DNA of 64,000 bases. It comes from Candidatus Nitrosopumilus sp. Its GTDB lineage: Archaea; Thermoproteota; Nitrososphaeria; Nitrososphaerales; Nitrosopumilaceae. Positions 39,143-48,044 of this stretch are shown piece by piece; the stretch's first letter is position 1, and each line of letters starts with the position of its first letter. The position numbers were made by a program, and so were the translations under genes. The DNA is taken from assembly GCA_028335865.1 (NCBI GenBank), contig JAOKTA010000001.1, forward strand, positions 20,381 to 84,380, in the 5' to 3' direction. The notes under the pieces were generated by a model. The model was not told the DNA's origin, did no database searches, and saw only the letters and a program-made list of their open reading frames with translations.

Positions 39143-39673
39143 TTATTTTCTAGCTCCGCACTTTGTGCAGAACTTTGAATTTGGTCTTAACTCAGCACCA
39201 CATGAAGTACATCCGTTAGGATTTTGCGGAGCAGTTTGTCTCGGCATTAAAGATGGATCAGGTGAAGGTAAAGTTCCAACATCTCCAAATGCCTCTTGTG
39301 CAGATACAATTCCTGGTGGACCTGCTCCACCTACAGGATTATCTGCAGTACCAGATCTTGGCGGTTGACCCATGCCACCTGCCATCATTCCAGGTTGACC
39401 CATGCCAGGCATTAAGCCAGGAGATTGTGTGTTTCCACCAGAACCTTGAGATTTTTTTAATTCAAAGATAACTTTGATAGCTAAAAATTCTAATGCAGAA
39501 TATGCAACTGTATAATCACCTAGTTTTTGAAAAAAGGCTTTGTCACTAATTTTACCTGCTTTGTACATGTTGTTAGTGTCTAAAAATGATTCATAGTATC
39601 CTTGAGATTCATCAAACAAACTTTCTAGTTTCTCAAAAAGCATTCCAAGTGTATCTACTTCACCAAATGACAT
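39143..39673 (-). CDS. Hypothetical helical protein, Gly/Pro/Met-rich linker and C-terminal zinc ribbon
   Basis: QSPGLMPGMGQPGMMAGGMGQPP; CTSCGAELRPNSKFCTKCGARK. Confidence 0.75.
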   Translation of the reverse strand: MSFGEVDTLGMLFEKLESLFDESQGYYESFLDTNNMYKAGKISDKAFFQKLGDYTVAYSALEFLAIKVIFELKKSQGSGGNTQSPGLMPGMGQPGMMAGGMGQPPRSGTADNPVGGAGPPGIVSAQEAFGDVGTLPSPDPSLMPRQTAPQNPNGCTSCGAELRPNSKFCTKCGARK

Positions 39674-39743
39674 ACTCAGTCTCTAATTTTGGAATATTAA
39701 TTACTTTAGGATGAAAAAATAAGAAAAAGCGTATTTTAGTAAT

Positions 39744-40070
39744 CTATGCAAGTGCTCTATCAATCATACTTTGGTATGATTCTTTAGAAGCTGCACCCAC
39801 CTGCTGGCTAACTATTTCACCTTTGTTAAGGAGGATTAAGGTTGGAATACTAAAGACGTTGTATTTTGAAGCCAATTCATTAGCCTCATCAACATTAACC
39901 TTGACAAATTTTACTTTGCCATCATAGTCATTTGCCAGTTCTTCAACTACTGGACCTACCATTCTGCATGGACCACACCATTCGGCCCAAAAGTCTACAA
40001 ATACAGGAATGTCAGAATTTATGACATCTACTTCCCAAGACTTGGTATCTGAAATTTGAGTAACTACCAT
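39744..40070 (-). CDS. trxA: Thioredoxin
   Basis: PVFVDFWAEWCGPCRMVGPVVEELA. Confidence 0.96.
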   Translation of the reverse strand: MVVTQISDTKSWEVDVINSDIPVFVDFWAEWCGPCRMVGPVVEELANDYDGKVKFVKVNVDEANELASKYNVFSIPTLILLNKGEIVSQQVGAASKESYQSMIDRALA

Positions 40071-40185
40071 TAAATTTTTAAAATTTTATCATACCTAAAA
40101 ACGTTCACCAAATTCTAAATCTTTATTTTTTCATTAAAGATTAAATTTCATATATACTTAAATGACGTTTTGATAAAACTGAATT

Positions 40186-40935
40186 ATGAGTTCAGAACTT
40201 AGATTAAAAAAATTAAGAGGTTCTGGAGGCTATATCATGGCCACAGTTACAGATGAACAACAAATGAAAGGCAATTTAGGAGGTCCAGATTTATTTTTAG
40301 CCCCAATTGGAAGATTAAATGATGATAAAATTACTAAGCATTTTTGCAATACATGTGAAAAAGAATTTGAAGGTCCACCAAAAATAGAATTTGAAAATCC
40401 AAATGAGGAAGTTGCAGAAAATTTAGTTCTCGCTGAACGAGGTCAGTATATTTGTAAAGTATGTAATGCTTCAATTGCAGAATATAGGGAATTTAAGAAA
40501 CCAAATGAGGAAGGGGAAATTGGAAGTGCAAAGCCATTAGATGCTAACGCTGCAACAGCACCTACAGTAGAAGTTGCAACAGCACCTACAGTAGAAGTTG
40601 CAACAGCACCTACAGTAGAAGTTACACAACCGGGTTCTGCTGCATCAGTTAGTTCAATTGAAGGAAGAGCAGTGATAGATGAAAATGCAAACAAAGTCGG
40701 TATTGCAAAACAAGTAGGTATTGATGCAAGTACACAATCAATGGTTTTAGTTATAACTAAAAATGATGGAACAGAAGGAAGCATTCCTTGGGCTAGTATC
40801 AAAAAAGTTGGCGAAGTAATTCTACTAGGAAAACCTGAAGAAGAAGTTGCAGTTCAATCAGGAAAATGTTCTGAATGTGGATTTGTAAACAAAGACGAGT
40901 CTAAATTCTGTGAAGATTGTGGAACAAAAATTTAG
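40186..40935 (+). CDS. Hypothetical protein with PRC-barrel-like segment and C-terminal zinc ribbon
   Basis: CNTCEKEF...CKVCN, repeat linker, IEGRAVIDENANKVGIAKQVGIDASTQSMVLVI, CSECGFVNKDESKFCEDCGTKI. Confidence 0.7.
   Translation: MSSELRLKKLRGSGGYIMATVTDEQQMKGNLGGPDLFLAPIGRLNDDKITKHFCNTCEKEFEGPPKIEFENPNEEVAENLVLAERGQYICKVCNASIAEYREFKKPNEEGEIGSAKPLDANAATAPTVEVATAPTVEVATAPTVEVTQPGSAASVSSIEGRAVIDENANKVGIAKQVGIDASTQSMVLVITKNDGTEGSIPWASIKKVGEVILLGKPEEEVAVQSGKCSECGFVNKDESKFCEDCGTKI
40552..40623 (+). repeat. 24-bp tandem repeat gcaacagcacctacagtagaagtt x3 (ATAPTVEV linker)
   Basis: Three identical copies read directly. Confidence 0.95.
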
Positions 40936-40977
40936 TAATTAAGAAATTTCATGAATATTACTAAGGAAATAATGTAA

Positions 40978-41691
40978 TTGGCTAAAAGATCAAACTCAAA
41001 AGGAATAATCAAGGATATTGCAATTGTTGGCGTGGCAGTTGTAATAATGTGGATTGGAATACAAGTAGTATTTGGTACGGAGATGCTAACTTTAGAAGGA
41101 AATCAAATTAAAGTTGGAGGTCCATTTTATGTAGTTGTAAGTGGAAGCATGATTCCAGTTTTACAAGTTTATGACATCATAGTTATTCAAGGGCACGACC
41201 CATTTGAAGAAGTTGAAATAGGAGATATCATAGTTTTTGATAGGCCTTCAGATCATAATAGGGTAATAGTTCACAGAGTGGTATCAATAACTAATGAAGA
41301 TCCTAAGACAATTAGAACACAAGGAGATGCAAATCCAGGATCCATTCCAGGAACAGATTTTCCAATTACTGAAGAAGAGTATATTGGAAAAGTGGCATAC
41401 ATAATTCCACAACTAGGATATGTTACACAAATTTTGCAACCTCCAACAAATTACATCATCATTGCAGTTGTAATTGGAATTATGATAATTAAACAATTTA
41501 CAGGTAAGAAAAAAGATGTAGATGGTATTGTAAGTAAAGAAACATTAGAAGAATTATCAGATATTGGTAAAATTGAAGCAGATTCAGAATATTCTGAAGA
41601 CATAAAAAAATCAGAAATTACTCAAGAGAAAATGGATGATTCAGAAAAATCAGCTAAAAAAGATAGTTCAGATAAAGAAAATAATCAATAA
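40978..41691 (+). CDS. Signal peptidase I (archaeal/ER-type S26B), TTG start
   Basis: YVVVSGSMIPVLQVYDIIVIQG, GDIIVFDRPSDHNRVIVHRVV; N- and C-terminal TMs. Confidence 0.92.
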   Translation: MAKRSNSKGIIKDIAIVGVAVVIMWIGIQVVFGTEMLTLEGNQIKVGGPFYVVVSGSMIPVLQVYDIIVIQGHDPFEEVEIGDIIVFDRPSDHNRVIVHRVVSITNEDPKTIRTQGDANPGSIPGTDFPITEEEYIGKVAYIIPQLGYVTQILQPPTNYIIIAVVIGIMIIKQFTGKKKDVDGIVSKETLEELSDIGKIEADSEYSEDIKKSEITQEKMDDSEKSAKKDSSDKENNQ

Positions 41692-41705
41692 ATTAAAAAC
41701 TACAG

Positions 41706-43232
41706 TTAAAGGACAGAGTCTCTTGTTTTGAAAACTCTTTTGAAGTAATCAGATGGCTCACTAGGCTCTTCAATGTCATTTGTAATTCCAGCTAAATTCT
41801 TTGCTAAATTCTTCTTGTAACCTATTTGCATTTGTCGTTGAATTTGGATTCTTTGAGCCTGTGGGGAACCAGCACCATGCATAGATTCGGTAAGGTATCC
41901 AACTGAATTTCTACCTAGGGTCATATTTTCGATTAATCTTAAAATTCTCATTCTATTTTCTACATCTACACCTTTTCTTCCAGCAAGATATTTTTTTAAC
42001 ATTGGACCAGCTTCTGGATGTCTAAAATCTTGTTCTGATGGCAAGGTGACCATTAATCCACCTGCAATGTCTTGTGCCAATCTACTAATTTCATATGGGA
42101 ACCTAGTAACATTGTGTTTACAAACTTGTGCAAGCATATCATCATTTAGATAAACACCAGATTTCATTTTCTGTCCTTGGTGTGAAGATGCAATACCTGC
42201 TGCAAAAATTGTTTCATTAAGATGAGTCATCTCAATAATTTTATCTTTAATGTGAGAAACTTTTGGTACTCCGTTATAATCTGCAATTGTTGCAGCAGCA
42301 CCAATTAAGACATCACCTAATCCAGTTTTACAAACATAACTACGTCTGTGATAACAAGTAAAACGCTCAACTAACATTGATGCAAATTCAAATTCTCCAT
42401 TCATAAAAATTTTATCCCATGGGATAAACACTCTTTCTAAAACCATCAAAGCTTCTTGTCCACCAAATTTTGCATTACCAACATCAATATCACCATCCTC
42501 CATGGCTCGAGTATCACAAGATTGTCTACCGTAAATGTAAGTTAGTCCTTCAACATCTGCCGGAATTGCACCTACAATTGCCCAATCTTTGTCACTTTCA
42601 GTTAATCTAATAGTTGGCATTAAAATTATCCAATGAGAATTTATGCAGCCAGTTTGGTGTGCTTTAGCCCCAGAGACATAGACCCCTTTTTCATCACTGT
42701 CAACTACACGTGTGAATAAATCAGGATCATCTTGTTCTGATGGACCCTTACTTCTATCTCCTTTTGGATCAGTCATTGCACCACCAATTACAAGATTTTC
42801 TTTTTGAACCATTTTTACAAATTCTAAAAATCGTTTATGATAATCAGTTCCATGTTTTTCATCTATTTCAAATGTAGTTGAATGTAAAGAATTCATGGCA
42901 TCCATACCAACGCATCTTTGGAAACATGTACCAGTATTTTGTCCCAATTTTCTTTGCATTTTATTTTGTAAAACTAAATCCTCTGCACTTTCTGCAATGT
43001 GTAAAAATCTATTAACTTTCAATCCAGTAATTGATGAATCAGCAGAAGCAAGTGATTCTTCACGCATTGCAAGATCATAAGTTTCAGCAACTGCATTAAT
43101 TGACGGTCTAATTATTGGATGATCTACAGGTTCTTTAACTAATTCTCCAAAAAGATAAATTTTGAGATTTCTATTTCTAAGACTTTCAATATAATCATCA
43201 CCAGATCTAATTACTTTTGACTCAGCAGCCAT
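41706..43232 (-). CDS. 4-hydroxybutyryl-CoA dehydratase (HP/HB carbon-fixation cycle)
   Basis: TGTCFQRCVGMDAMNSLHSTTFEIDEKHGTDYHKRF, GAMTDPKGDRSKGPSEQDDPDLF; context with ADP-forming acyl-CoA synthetase. Confidence 0.93.
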   Translation of the reverse strand: MAAESKVIRSGDDYIESLRNRNLKIYLFGELVKEPVDHPIIRPSINAVAETYDLAMREESLASADSSITGLKVNRFLHIAESAEDLVLQNKMQRKLGQNTGTCFQRCVGMDAMNSLHSTTFEIDEKHGTDYHKRFLEFVKMVQKENLVIGGAMTDPKGDRSKGPSEQDDPDLFTRVVDSDEKGVYVSGAKAHQTGCINSHWIILMPTIRLTESDKDWAIVGAIPADVEGLTYIYGRQSCDTRAMEDGDIDVGNAKFGGQEALMVLERVFIPWDKIFMNGEFEFASMLVERFTCYHRRSYVCKTGLGDVLIGAAATIADYNGVPKVSHIKDKIIEMTHLNETIFAAGIASSHQGQKMKSGVYLNDDMLAQVCKHNVTRFPYEISRLAQDIAGGLMVTLPSEQDFRHPEAGPMLKKYLAGRKGVDVENRMRILRLIENMTLGRNSVGYLTESMHGAGSPQAQRIQIQRQMQIGYKKNLAKNLAGITNDIEEPSEPSDYFKRVFKTRDSVL

Positions 43233-43302
43233 AACTTAATTATTCTTAAGTTCTATAAATAGTCTAAATTCTACAACAGATAATTTTACGAATAACATAT
43301 GA

Positions 43303-45399
43303 CTATAGCCCGATTCTAACATCTAAAATTTTACAGCCTTTTCCCTTTTCCATCACAAGGACAGGATTCATGTCTAACTCTTTGATCTCTTTAAAGTCAG
43401 AAACTAGTTGAGAAAGCCTCTGAATGCATTCAGATAATTTTGCAATATCGGATGGTTTTTCACCTCTAACACCTTGTAGAAGTTTTTGTGTTTTAATTGA
43501 GGCAATCATATCATCTGCTTCATTATCAGTTACGGGTGCAAGTTTGAAGGTAACATCCTTTAGAACTTCTACATAGATTCCACCCATTCCCAACATGATT
43601 ACTGGACCAAATCCAGGTTCAAGTTTAGAACCAATGATTAATTCTTTACCGCCTTTAACCATCTCTACAATCAAAACGCCCTTTATGTCAGCATTTTTAT
43701 CATATTTTTTAGCATTTTTGATAATTGTTTTGTATGCATCTTTAACTTCGGCATCATTAGTGAGATTTACTTTAACGCCACCTGCATCAGACTTGTGAAT
43801 AATTTGTGGTGATGCAATTTTCATCACAACAGGATAACCAATTTTTTTTGCAGTTTTTACAGCTTCTGTTTCGTTTGTAGCAAGTGCACTTTTAGGAAGT
43901 GGTAGACCATATGCTTTGAGAACTTCTTGACCCTCTTCTTCTAAGAGATTAGGTCTTTTTTCATTTTTAACTTTATCAAAAATTTTCTGTGCTTTTGCTT
44001 TATTTACTTTAAATTTAGTAATTTTACCAGTAGGGGATTTAATCCAGTTTCTAAATCTAATCATTGCTGCAAGAGTTCGAATTGCACCTTCAGCATATGT
44101 ATAATATGGAACATTACCCTTTGCTAAAATTTCCCTATTAGTAATTCCTTCATCTAATCCCATTAAACTAGCAAGCATTGTTTTTTTATATTTTTTTGAC
44201 ATACTAACAATTACATTTGCAAGTTCATCATAATCTAAAGTTCCAGAAGGAGTACACATTGAAATAACTGAACCGACTTTTGGGTGAGCAAGTACACGGT
44301 CTAAAACATTATTGAATCTATTAGAATCAGCATCACCTACAATGTCAACAGGGTTTCTAGAGCTACCCCAAGGTGGAATTACAGCATCAATTTTTTTTCT
44401 AATAGTATCGATATTTGCCATTTTAATATTCAGTTTAGAACATGCATCAGTTGAAATAATTGCAGGTCCACCTGCATTTGAAACAATTACAAGATCACCT
44501 GCTAATGGTAATGGTTGCTTAGAAAATGCGGTTGCATAATCAAATAGTTCTTCCATGGTATCAACTCTAATTGCACCAGATTGTTTTAGTAAAGCATCAT
44601 AAATTTCATCAGAACCCATTAAAGCTCCAGTATGAGACATTGCAGCTTTTGCACCTTCAGGACTACGTCCAGATTTAAGAACAAGAACCGGTTTTTTGAG
44701 TTTTTTAGTAATATTTTTACAAACTTTAAGAAATTCTTGACCATCACCCATATCCTCAAGATACATTACAATAACTTCAGTTTGTTTGTGATTTGCAAGA
44801 ATTTTAAGAATATCTACTTCACTCATTGCAGCTTTGTTTCCAAGACTTACAACTGCTGAAAAACCAATTCCTTGCGCACTAGCATCTTCAACTAATGCTG
44901 CACATATAGCACCACTTTGCGATACAAGTGCAATCTTTCCAGATTTTGGAGTAATTTTAAGAAATGTAGAATTCATCATTGTTTTGGGATCAAGATTCAT
45001 GACACCAAGACAATTTGGTCCAATAATTTGGATTTTGTATTTTTTAGCTATATCTTTAATTTCCTCTTCACGTTTTGCACCCTCTTCATCGACTTCCTTG
45101 AATCCAGCTGTTATGATAATTACACCTTTGATTTTTTTCTTTCCACATTCCTCTAAAACTGGTGCAACAAGAGTATTTTTAATTACAATAACTGCAAGAT
45201 CGATTGGTTTTGGAACATCTAAAACAGTCTTGTATGCTTTTTTAGAAAAAACTGTTTCCCTTGAAGGGCTAATGGGATAAACAACTCCCGTAAAGCCATT
45301 AATGATATTAGATGTAATTGTAGCGCCAACACTGCCAGGTTTATCAGATGCACCTATCACTGCAATAGATTTTGGAGATAAGAAAACAGATTCTGCCAT
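43303..45399 (-). CDS. ADP-forming acyl-CoA synthetase, likely 4-hydroxybutyrate-CoA ligase (ADP-forming)
   Basis: IAVIGASDKPGSVG, LVSQSGAI, MSHTGALMGSDEIYDALLKQ; fused ATP-grasp C-terminus; gene neighbourhood. Confidence 0.88.
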   Translation of the reverse strand: MAESVFLSPKSIAVIGASDKPGSVGATITSNIINGFTGVVYPISPSRETVFSKKAYKTVLDVPKPIDLAVIVIKNTLVAPVLEECGKKKIKGVIIITAGFKEVDEEGAKREEEIKDIAKKYKIQIIGPNCLGVMNLDPKTMMNSTFLKITPKSGKIALVSQSGAICAALVEDASAQGIGFSAVVSLGNKAAMSEVDILKILANHKQTEVIVMYLEDMGDGQEFLKVCKNITKKLKKPVLVLKSGRSPEGAKAAMSHTGALMGSDEIYDALLKQSGAIRVDTMEELFDYATAFSKQPLPLAGDLVIVSNAGGPAIISTDACSKLNIKMANIDTIRKKIDAVIPPWGSSRNPVDIVGDADSNRFNNVLDRVLAHPKVGSVISMCTPSGTLDYDELANVIVSMSKKYKKTMLASLMGLDEGITNREILAKGNVPYYTYAEGAIRTLAAMIRFRNWIKSPTGKITKFKVNKAKAQKIFDKVKNEKRPNLLEEEGQEVLKAYGLPLPKSALATNETEAVKTAKKIGYPVVMKIASPQIIHKSDAGGVKVNLTNDAEVKDAYKTIIKNAKKYDKNADIKGVLIVEMVKGGKELIIGSKLEPGFGPVIMLGMGGIYVEVLKDVTFKLAPVTDNEADDMIASIKTQKLLQGVRGEKPSDIAKLSECIQRLSQLVSDFKEIKELDMNPVLVMEKGKGCKILDVRIGL

Positions 45400-45461
45400 A
45401 ATAAAGTGAATCTAAGATTTTGTATAATAAAGTTATTCATAGAAATTTCTGATCTTAGATT

Positions 45462-45866
45462 TTAACTTCCAAGCATCTTACCTGCAAGATTTTCTTTTCT
45501 AGAAATCCAAATGATGGATATGCTAGAAAATTTTGCAATTAGTACCCAAGATTCTCTGGCTAGATCACGAAGTTTTTCATTATTTATAGCAAATTCATGA
45601 TTTAGTTGATTTACAGTATTTTTTGAATCACTGTAAATAGTAATTTCATCATCGGTCTCAACAAATTTTTTTAATGCCAAGATTATTGCCATATATTCAG
45701 CCTGATTATTTGTAATTTCAGATTTTTTTTCATAAAAAGATTCTCCAGTTTCTTTTACAAAGAATCCAAAGCCACTGTTTGAACCACCAGAGCCATCAAC
45801 ATAAACACTAATTTTCAATTTTATACGATCTATGGTCAGAATAGAAACTATAAAAAAGATAATCAA
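45462..45866 (-). CDS. rnhA: RNase HI-like protein
   Basis: ISVYVDGSGGSNSGFGFFV...ITNNQAEYMAIILALKKF...IYSDSKNTVNQL. Confidence 0.85.
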   Translation of the reverse strand: MIIFFIVSILTIDRIKLKISVYVDGSGGSNSGFGFFVKETGESFYEKKSEITNNQAEYMAIILALKKFVETDDEITIYSDSKNTVNQLNHEFAINNEKLRDLARESWVLIAKFSSISIIWISRKENLAGKMLGS

Positions 45867-45888
45867 ACAAAATGAAATGAATTAAAAT

Positions 45889-46770
45889 ATGATGTTAAAT
45901 TATGACGCACCAATGTATAGACCTCCATCAGAGGCTAGATCATTAATTTTTCAAGTTACACTAGGTTGCTCATTCAATGAATGTTCGTTTTGTGATATGT
46001 ATAGATCAAAAGAATATTCAGAGAGATCATGGGATGATGTCAAGGCTGAAATCGATATGATGGCAAATTACGTACCAGATACAAAGAGAGTATTTCTTGC
46101 AGATGGTGATGCATTAAATCTTGATTCTGAATATATGATTAAAATTTTAAAATACATCAGAGAAAAATTTGCAAATATTGAAAGAATTTCATGTTATGCA
46201 ATGCCTATGAATATTTTGAAAAAAACACCAGAGGAATTAAAAAAAATGAATGAAGCTGGATTAGATATGTTTTATCTAGGAATTGAAAGTGGTTCAGATA
46301 TTGTTTTGAAAAAAGTAACTAAAGGTGCGGTTGCAAAAACAATCATCAAATCAGTCAATAAAGCAAAGGAAGCAGGCTACATCATGTCATGTATGGTGAT
46401 TTTAGGATTAGGTGGAAAAAAATATTCAAAGGAACACATCAAAGGAACTGCAGAAGTGATCAGCGCATGTTCACCAAATTATGTTGGTGCATTAACACTT
46501 TATCTAGAAAATGGAATCAAACAAGAATTTATTGATAAATACAAAGGTGAATTTGTTAAAATAAATGATGACGAGGGATTAGAAGAGCTTTATGAATTGG
46601 TTAATCAAATCAATACAAAAGAAAAAATTGTATTTAGAGTAAATCATGGTTCAAATGCATATACCGTAAAAGGTACATTCCCGCAAGATAAACAAGAAAT
46701 GTTAGAGAAAGTAGAATGGATGAAAGACCATCCAGAAATTGTACGTCCTCAAGGAATTAGAGGATTTTAA
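45889..46770 (+). CDS. Radical SAM protein
   Basis: LGCSFNECSFCDMYR (CxxxxCxxC variant), FLADGDALNLDSEYMIKIL. Confidence 0.9.
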   Translation: MMLNYDAPMYRPPSEARSLIFQVTLGCSFNECSFCDMYRSKEYSERSWDDVKAEIDMMANYVPDTKRVFLADGDALNLDSEYMIKILKYIREKFANIERISCYAMPMNILKKTPEELKKMNEAGLDMFYLGIESGSDIVLKKVTKGAVAKTIIKSVNKAKEAGYIMSCMVILGLGGKKYSKEHIKGTAEVISACSPNYVGALTLYLENGIKQEFIDKYKGEFVKINDDEGLEELYELVNQINTKEKIVFRVNHGSNAYTVKGTFPQDKQEMLEKVEWMKDHPEIVRPQGIRGF

Positions 46771-46780
46771 ATTAAAATCT

Positions 46781-47159
46781 CTTTTTTAAAATCAGAATAA
46801 TTCTTGAAAAGATTAAGAATAAACCCTGCCTATTGCATACCCGCTCCAAGAGTATCGTGCTCGTACACAATAGGCAACCTAAGCATGCCATACATGCATT
46901 AGATAACAAATTATTTTTCATACCTACATTAATTGATTAAGAATGTCACTGGTAACCGAAGTTACCAGCGGAGAATTATTTTGTTTCGTAACCGAAGTCA
47001 CTAACATACAATAACCAATTCTCGTGGCGTGCAAATTGTAATTTTATGAATTCACGAGTTTACAAAAATGTTGTTGTTTCAATAATTGGTCTATAAAAAA
47101 AGACACTTCGCCCTAATGCTCACAATTATACAAGAAAAGGGCTTTTTTAAAATCAGAAT
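46781..47159. repeat. Perfect 18-bp direct repeat cttttttaaaatcagaat at 46781-46798 and 47142-47159 bracketing an ORF-free segment
   Basis: Read directly at both sites. Confidence 0.9.
46827..47142 (-). ncRNA. Candidate structured non-coding RNA (strand tentative)
   Basis: 9-bp stem tgcctattg/caataggca (46827-46835/46868-46876); gcatg/catgc (46883-46897); ctggtaac-UUCG-gttaccag (46949-46968, minus strand); gtgac-UUCG-gttac with G-U pair only on the minus strand (46988-47001); nested accaatt+ctcgtg/cacgag+aattggt (47014-47026/47053-47058, 47084-47090). Confidence 0.5.
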
Positions 47160-47205
47160 TAACTTTCTGAGAATTGAATAGCCGTAGTCTTAGTCAAATT
47201 AAAAA

Positions 47206-47463
47206 TTATAAATTCTCAATTATAGATTTTAGATTTTCAGGTAATTCAGGTAATTCAGTATGACTTTCATTATTTTGAAGAACCTCAGGTCCTATTCGTC
47301 TTACTATCTGAGTTGCAATCAGAGTATCAATATTTCTTTGAATATATTTTTCGCTCATAATGGTTTTCAATTTTTCAAAAACAATTTCCTCATTTTCATA
47401 TTTTTTAATTCCATATTGAACTAAGATAGTTTGTTCAGTAGATGAAAAATCAGTCATAGTCAT
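47206..47463 (-). CDS. Hypothetical 85-aa protein
   Basis: ORF; no recognised family. Confidence 0.55.
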   Translation of the reverse strand: MTMTDFSSTEQTILVQYGIKKYENEEIVFEKLKTIMSEKYIQRNIDTLIATQIVRRIGPEVLQNNESHTELPELPENLKSIIENL

Positions 47464-47538
47464 AATTCAAAATTAAAGGGTAAAAATCTTTTCTTATTAA
47501 AAAATACTTAAAATATGATAGAAGATGAATGAAATTAG

Positions 47539-48030
47539 ATGCAAACCAAAATTGAATTAATTTCAAACGTATTAAGAATAAAAAAATATGCAATAATTGG
47601 AATAATTAGCGGAGTATCTTTAGGAATAATTTATTATTTTTTGACAATGTCAATGTTGCCAACTCATTTTGATGCAGCAATTGAATTAGCACCACATTAT
47701 ATTCTAACATCAATTGGATTGACAATAGCAATCTCAACGTTAGCTGGAATTAATTTTGCAATGATGGGATACAAGATGAACCAAATCAAAAAAATGAATT
47801 CAGTCAAAAGTAATTCATCAGCAATATTTGGAGGAATATTTGCAGCATTTACACCGGGTTGTCCAGCATGTACAGCCCCATTAGCAGTAATTTTAGGAGC
47901 GGTTGGCGGATTATCATTATTTCCAATGCAAGGACTAGAATTGAAATTTATTTCAGTTGGAGTATTGATATTTTCAATTTATTGGATAACAAAAGGATTG
48001 CAAAATAAAAGCTGTTGTAAAATAGGATAA
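47539..48030 (+). CDS. Polytopic membrane protein with CPAC motif
   Basis: Four hydrophobic segments; FTPGCPACTAPLAVILGAVGG; C-terminal SCCKIG. Confidence 0.75.
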   Translation: MQTKIELISNVLRIKKYAIIGIISGVSLGIIYYFLTMSMLPTHFDAAIELAPHYILTSIGLTIAISTLAGINFAMMGYKMNQIKKMNSVKSNSSAIFGGIFAAFTPGCPACTAPLAVILGAVGGLSLFPMQGLELKFISVGVLIFSIYWITKGLQNKSCCKIG

Positions 48031-48044
48031 CAGTATATTAAAAA

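Noticed and set aside
44632-45280. Several plus-strand ORFs (44632, 44834, 44917)
   Set aside because: All antisense to the ADP-forming acyl-CoA synthetase; lack recognisable motifs.
46827-46876. tRNA or 5S rRNA interpretation of the 9-bp stem gcctattg/caataggc
   Set aside because: Only 32 nt between the stem arms, no T-loop GTTCRA; far too short for 5S terminal helix spacing.
46781-47159. RNase P or SRP RNA interpretation
   Set aside because: Could not find the conserved RNase P core (GAGGAAAGUCC/ACAGAA-like) or SRP helix 8 (GGAAGGNAGCAG-like) on either strand by eye. A covariance-model search is still needed.
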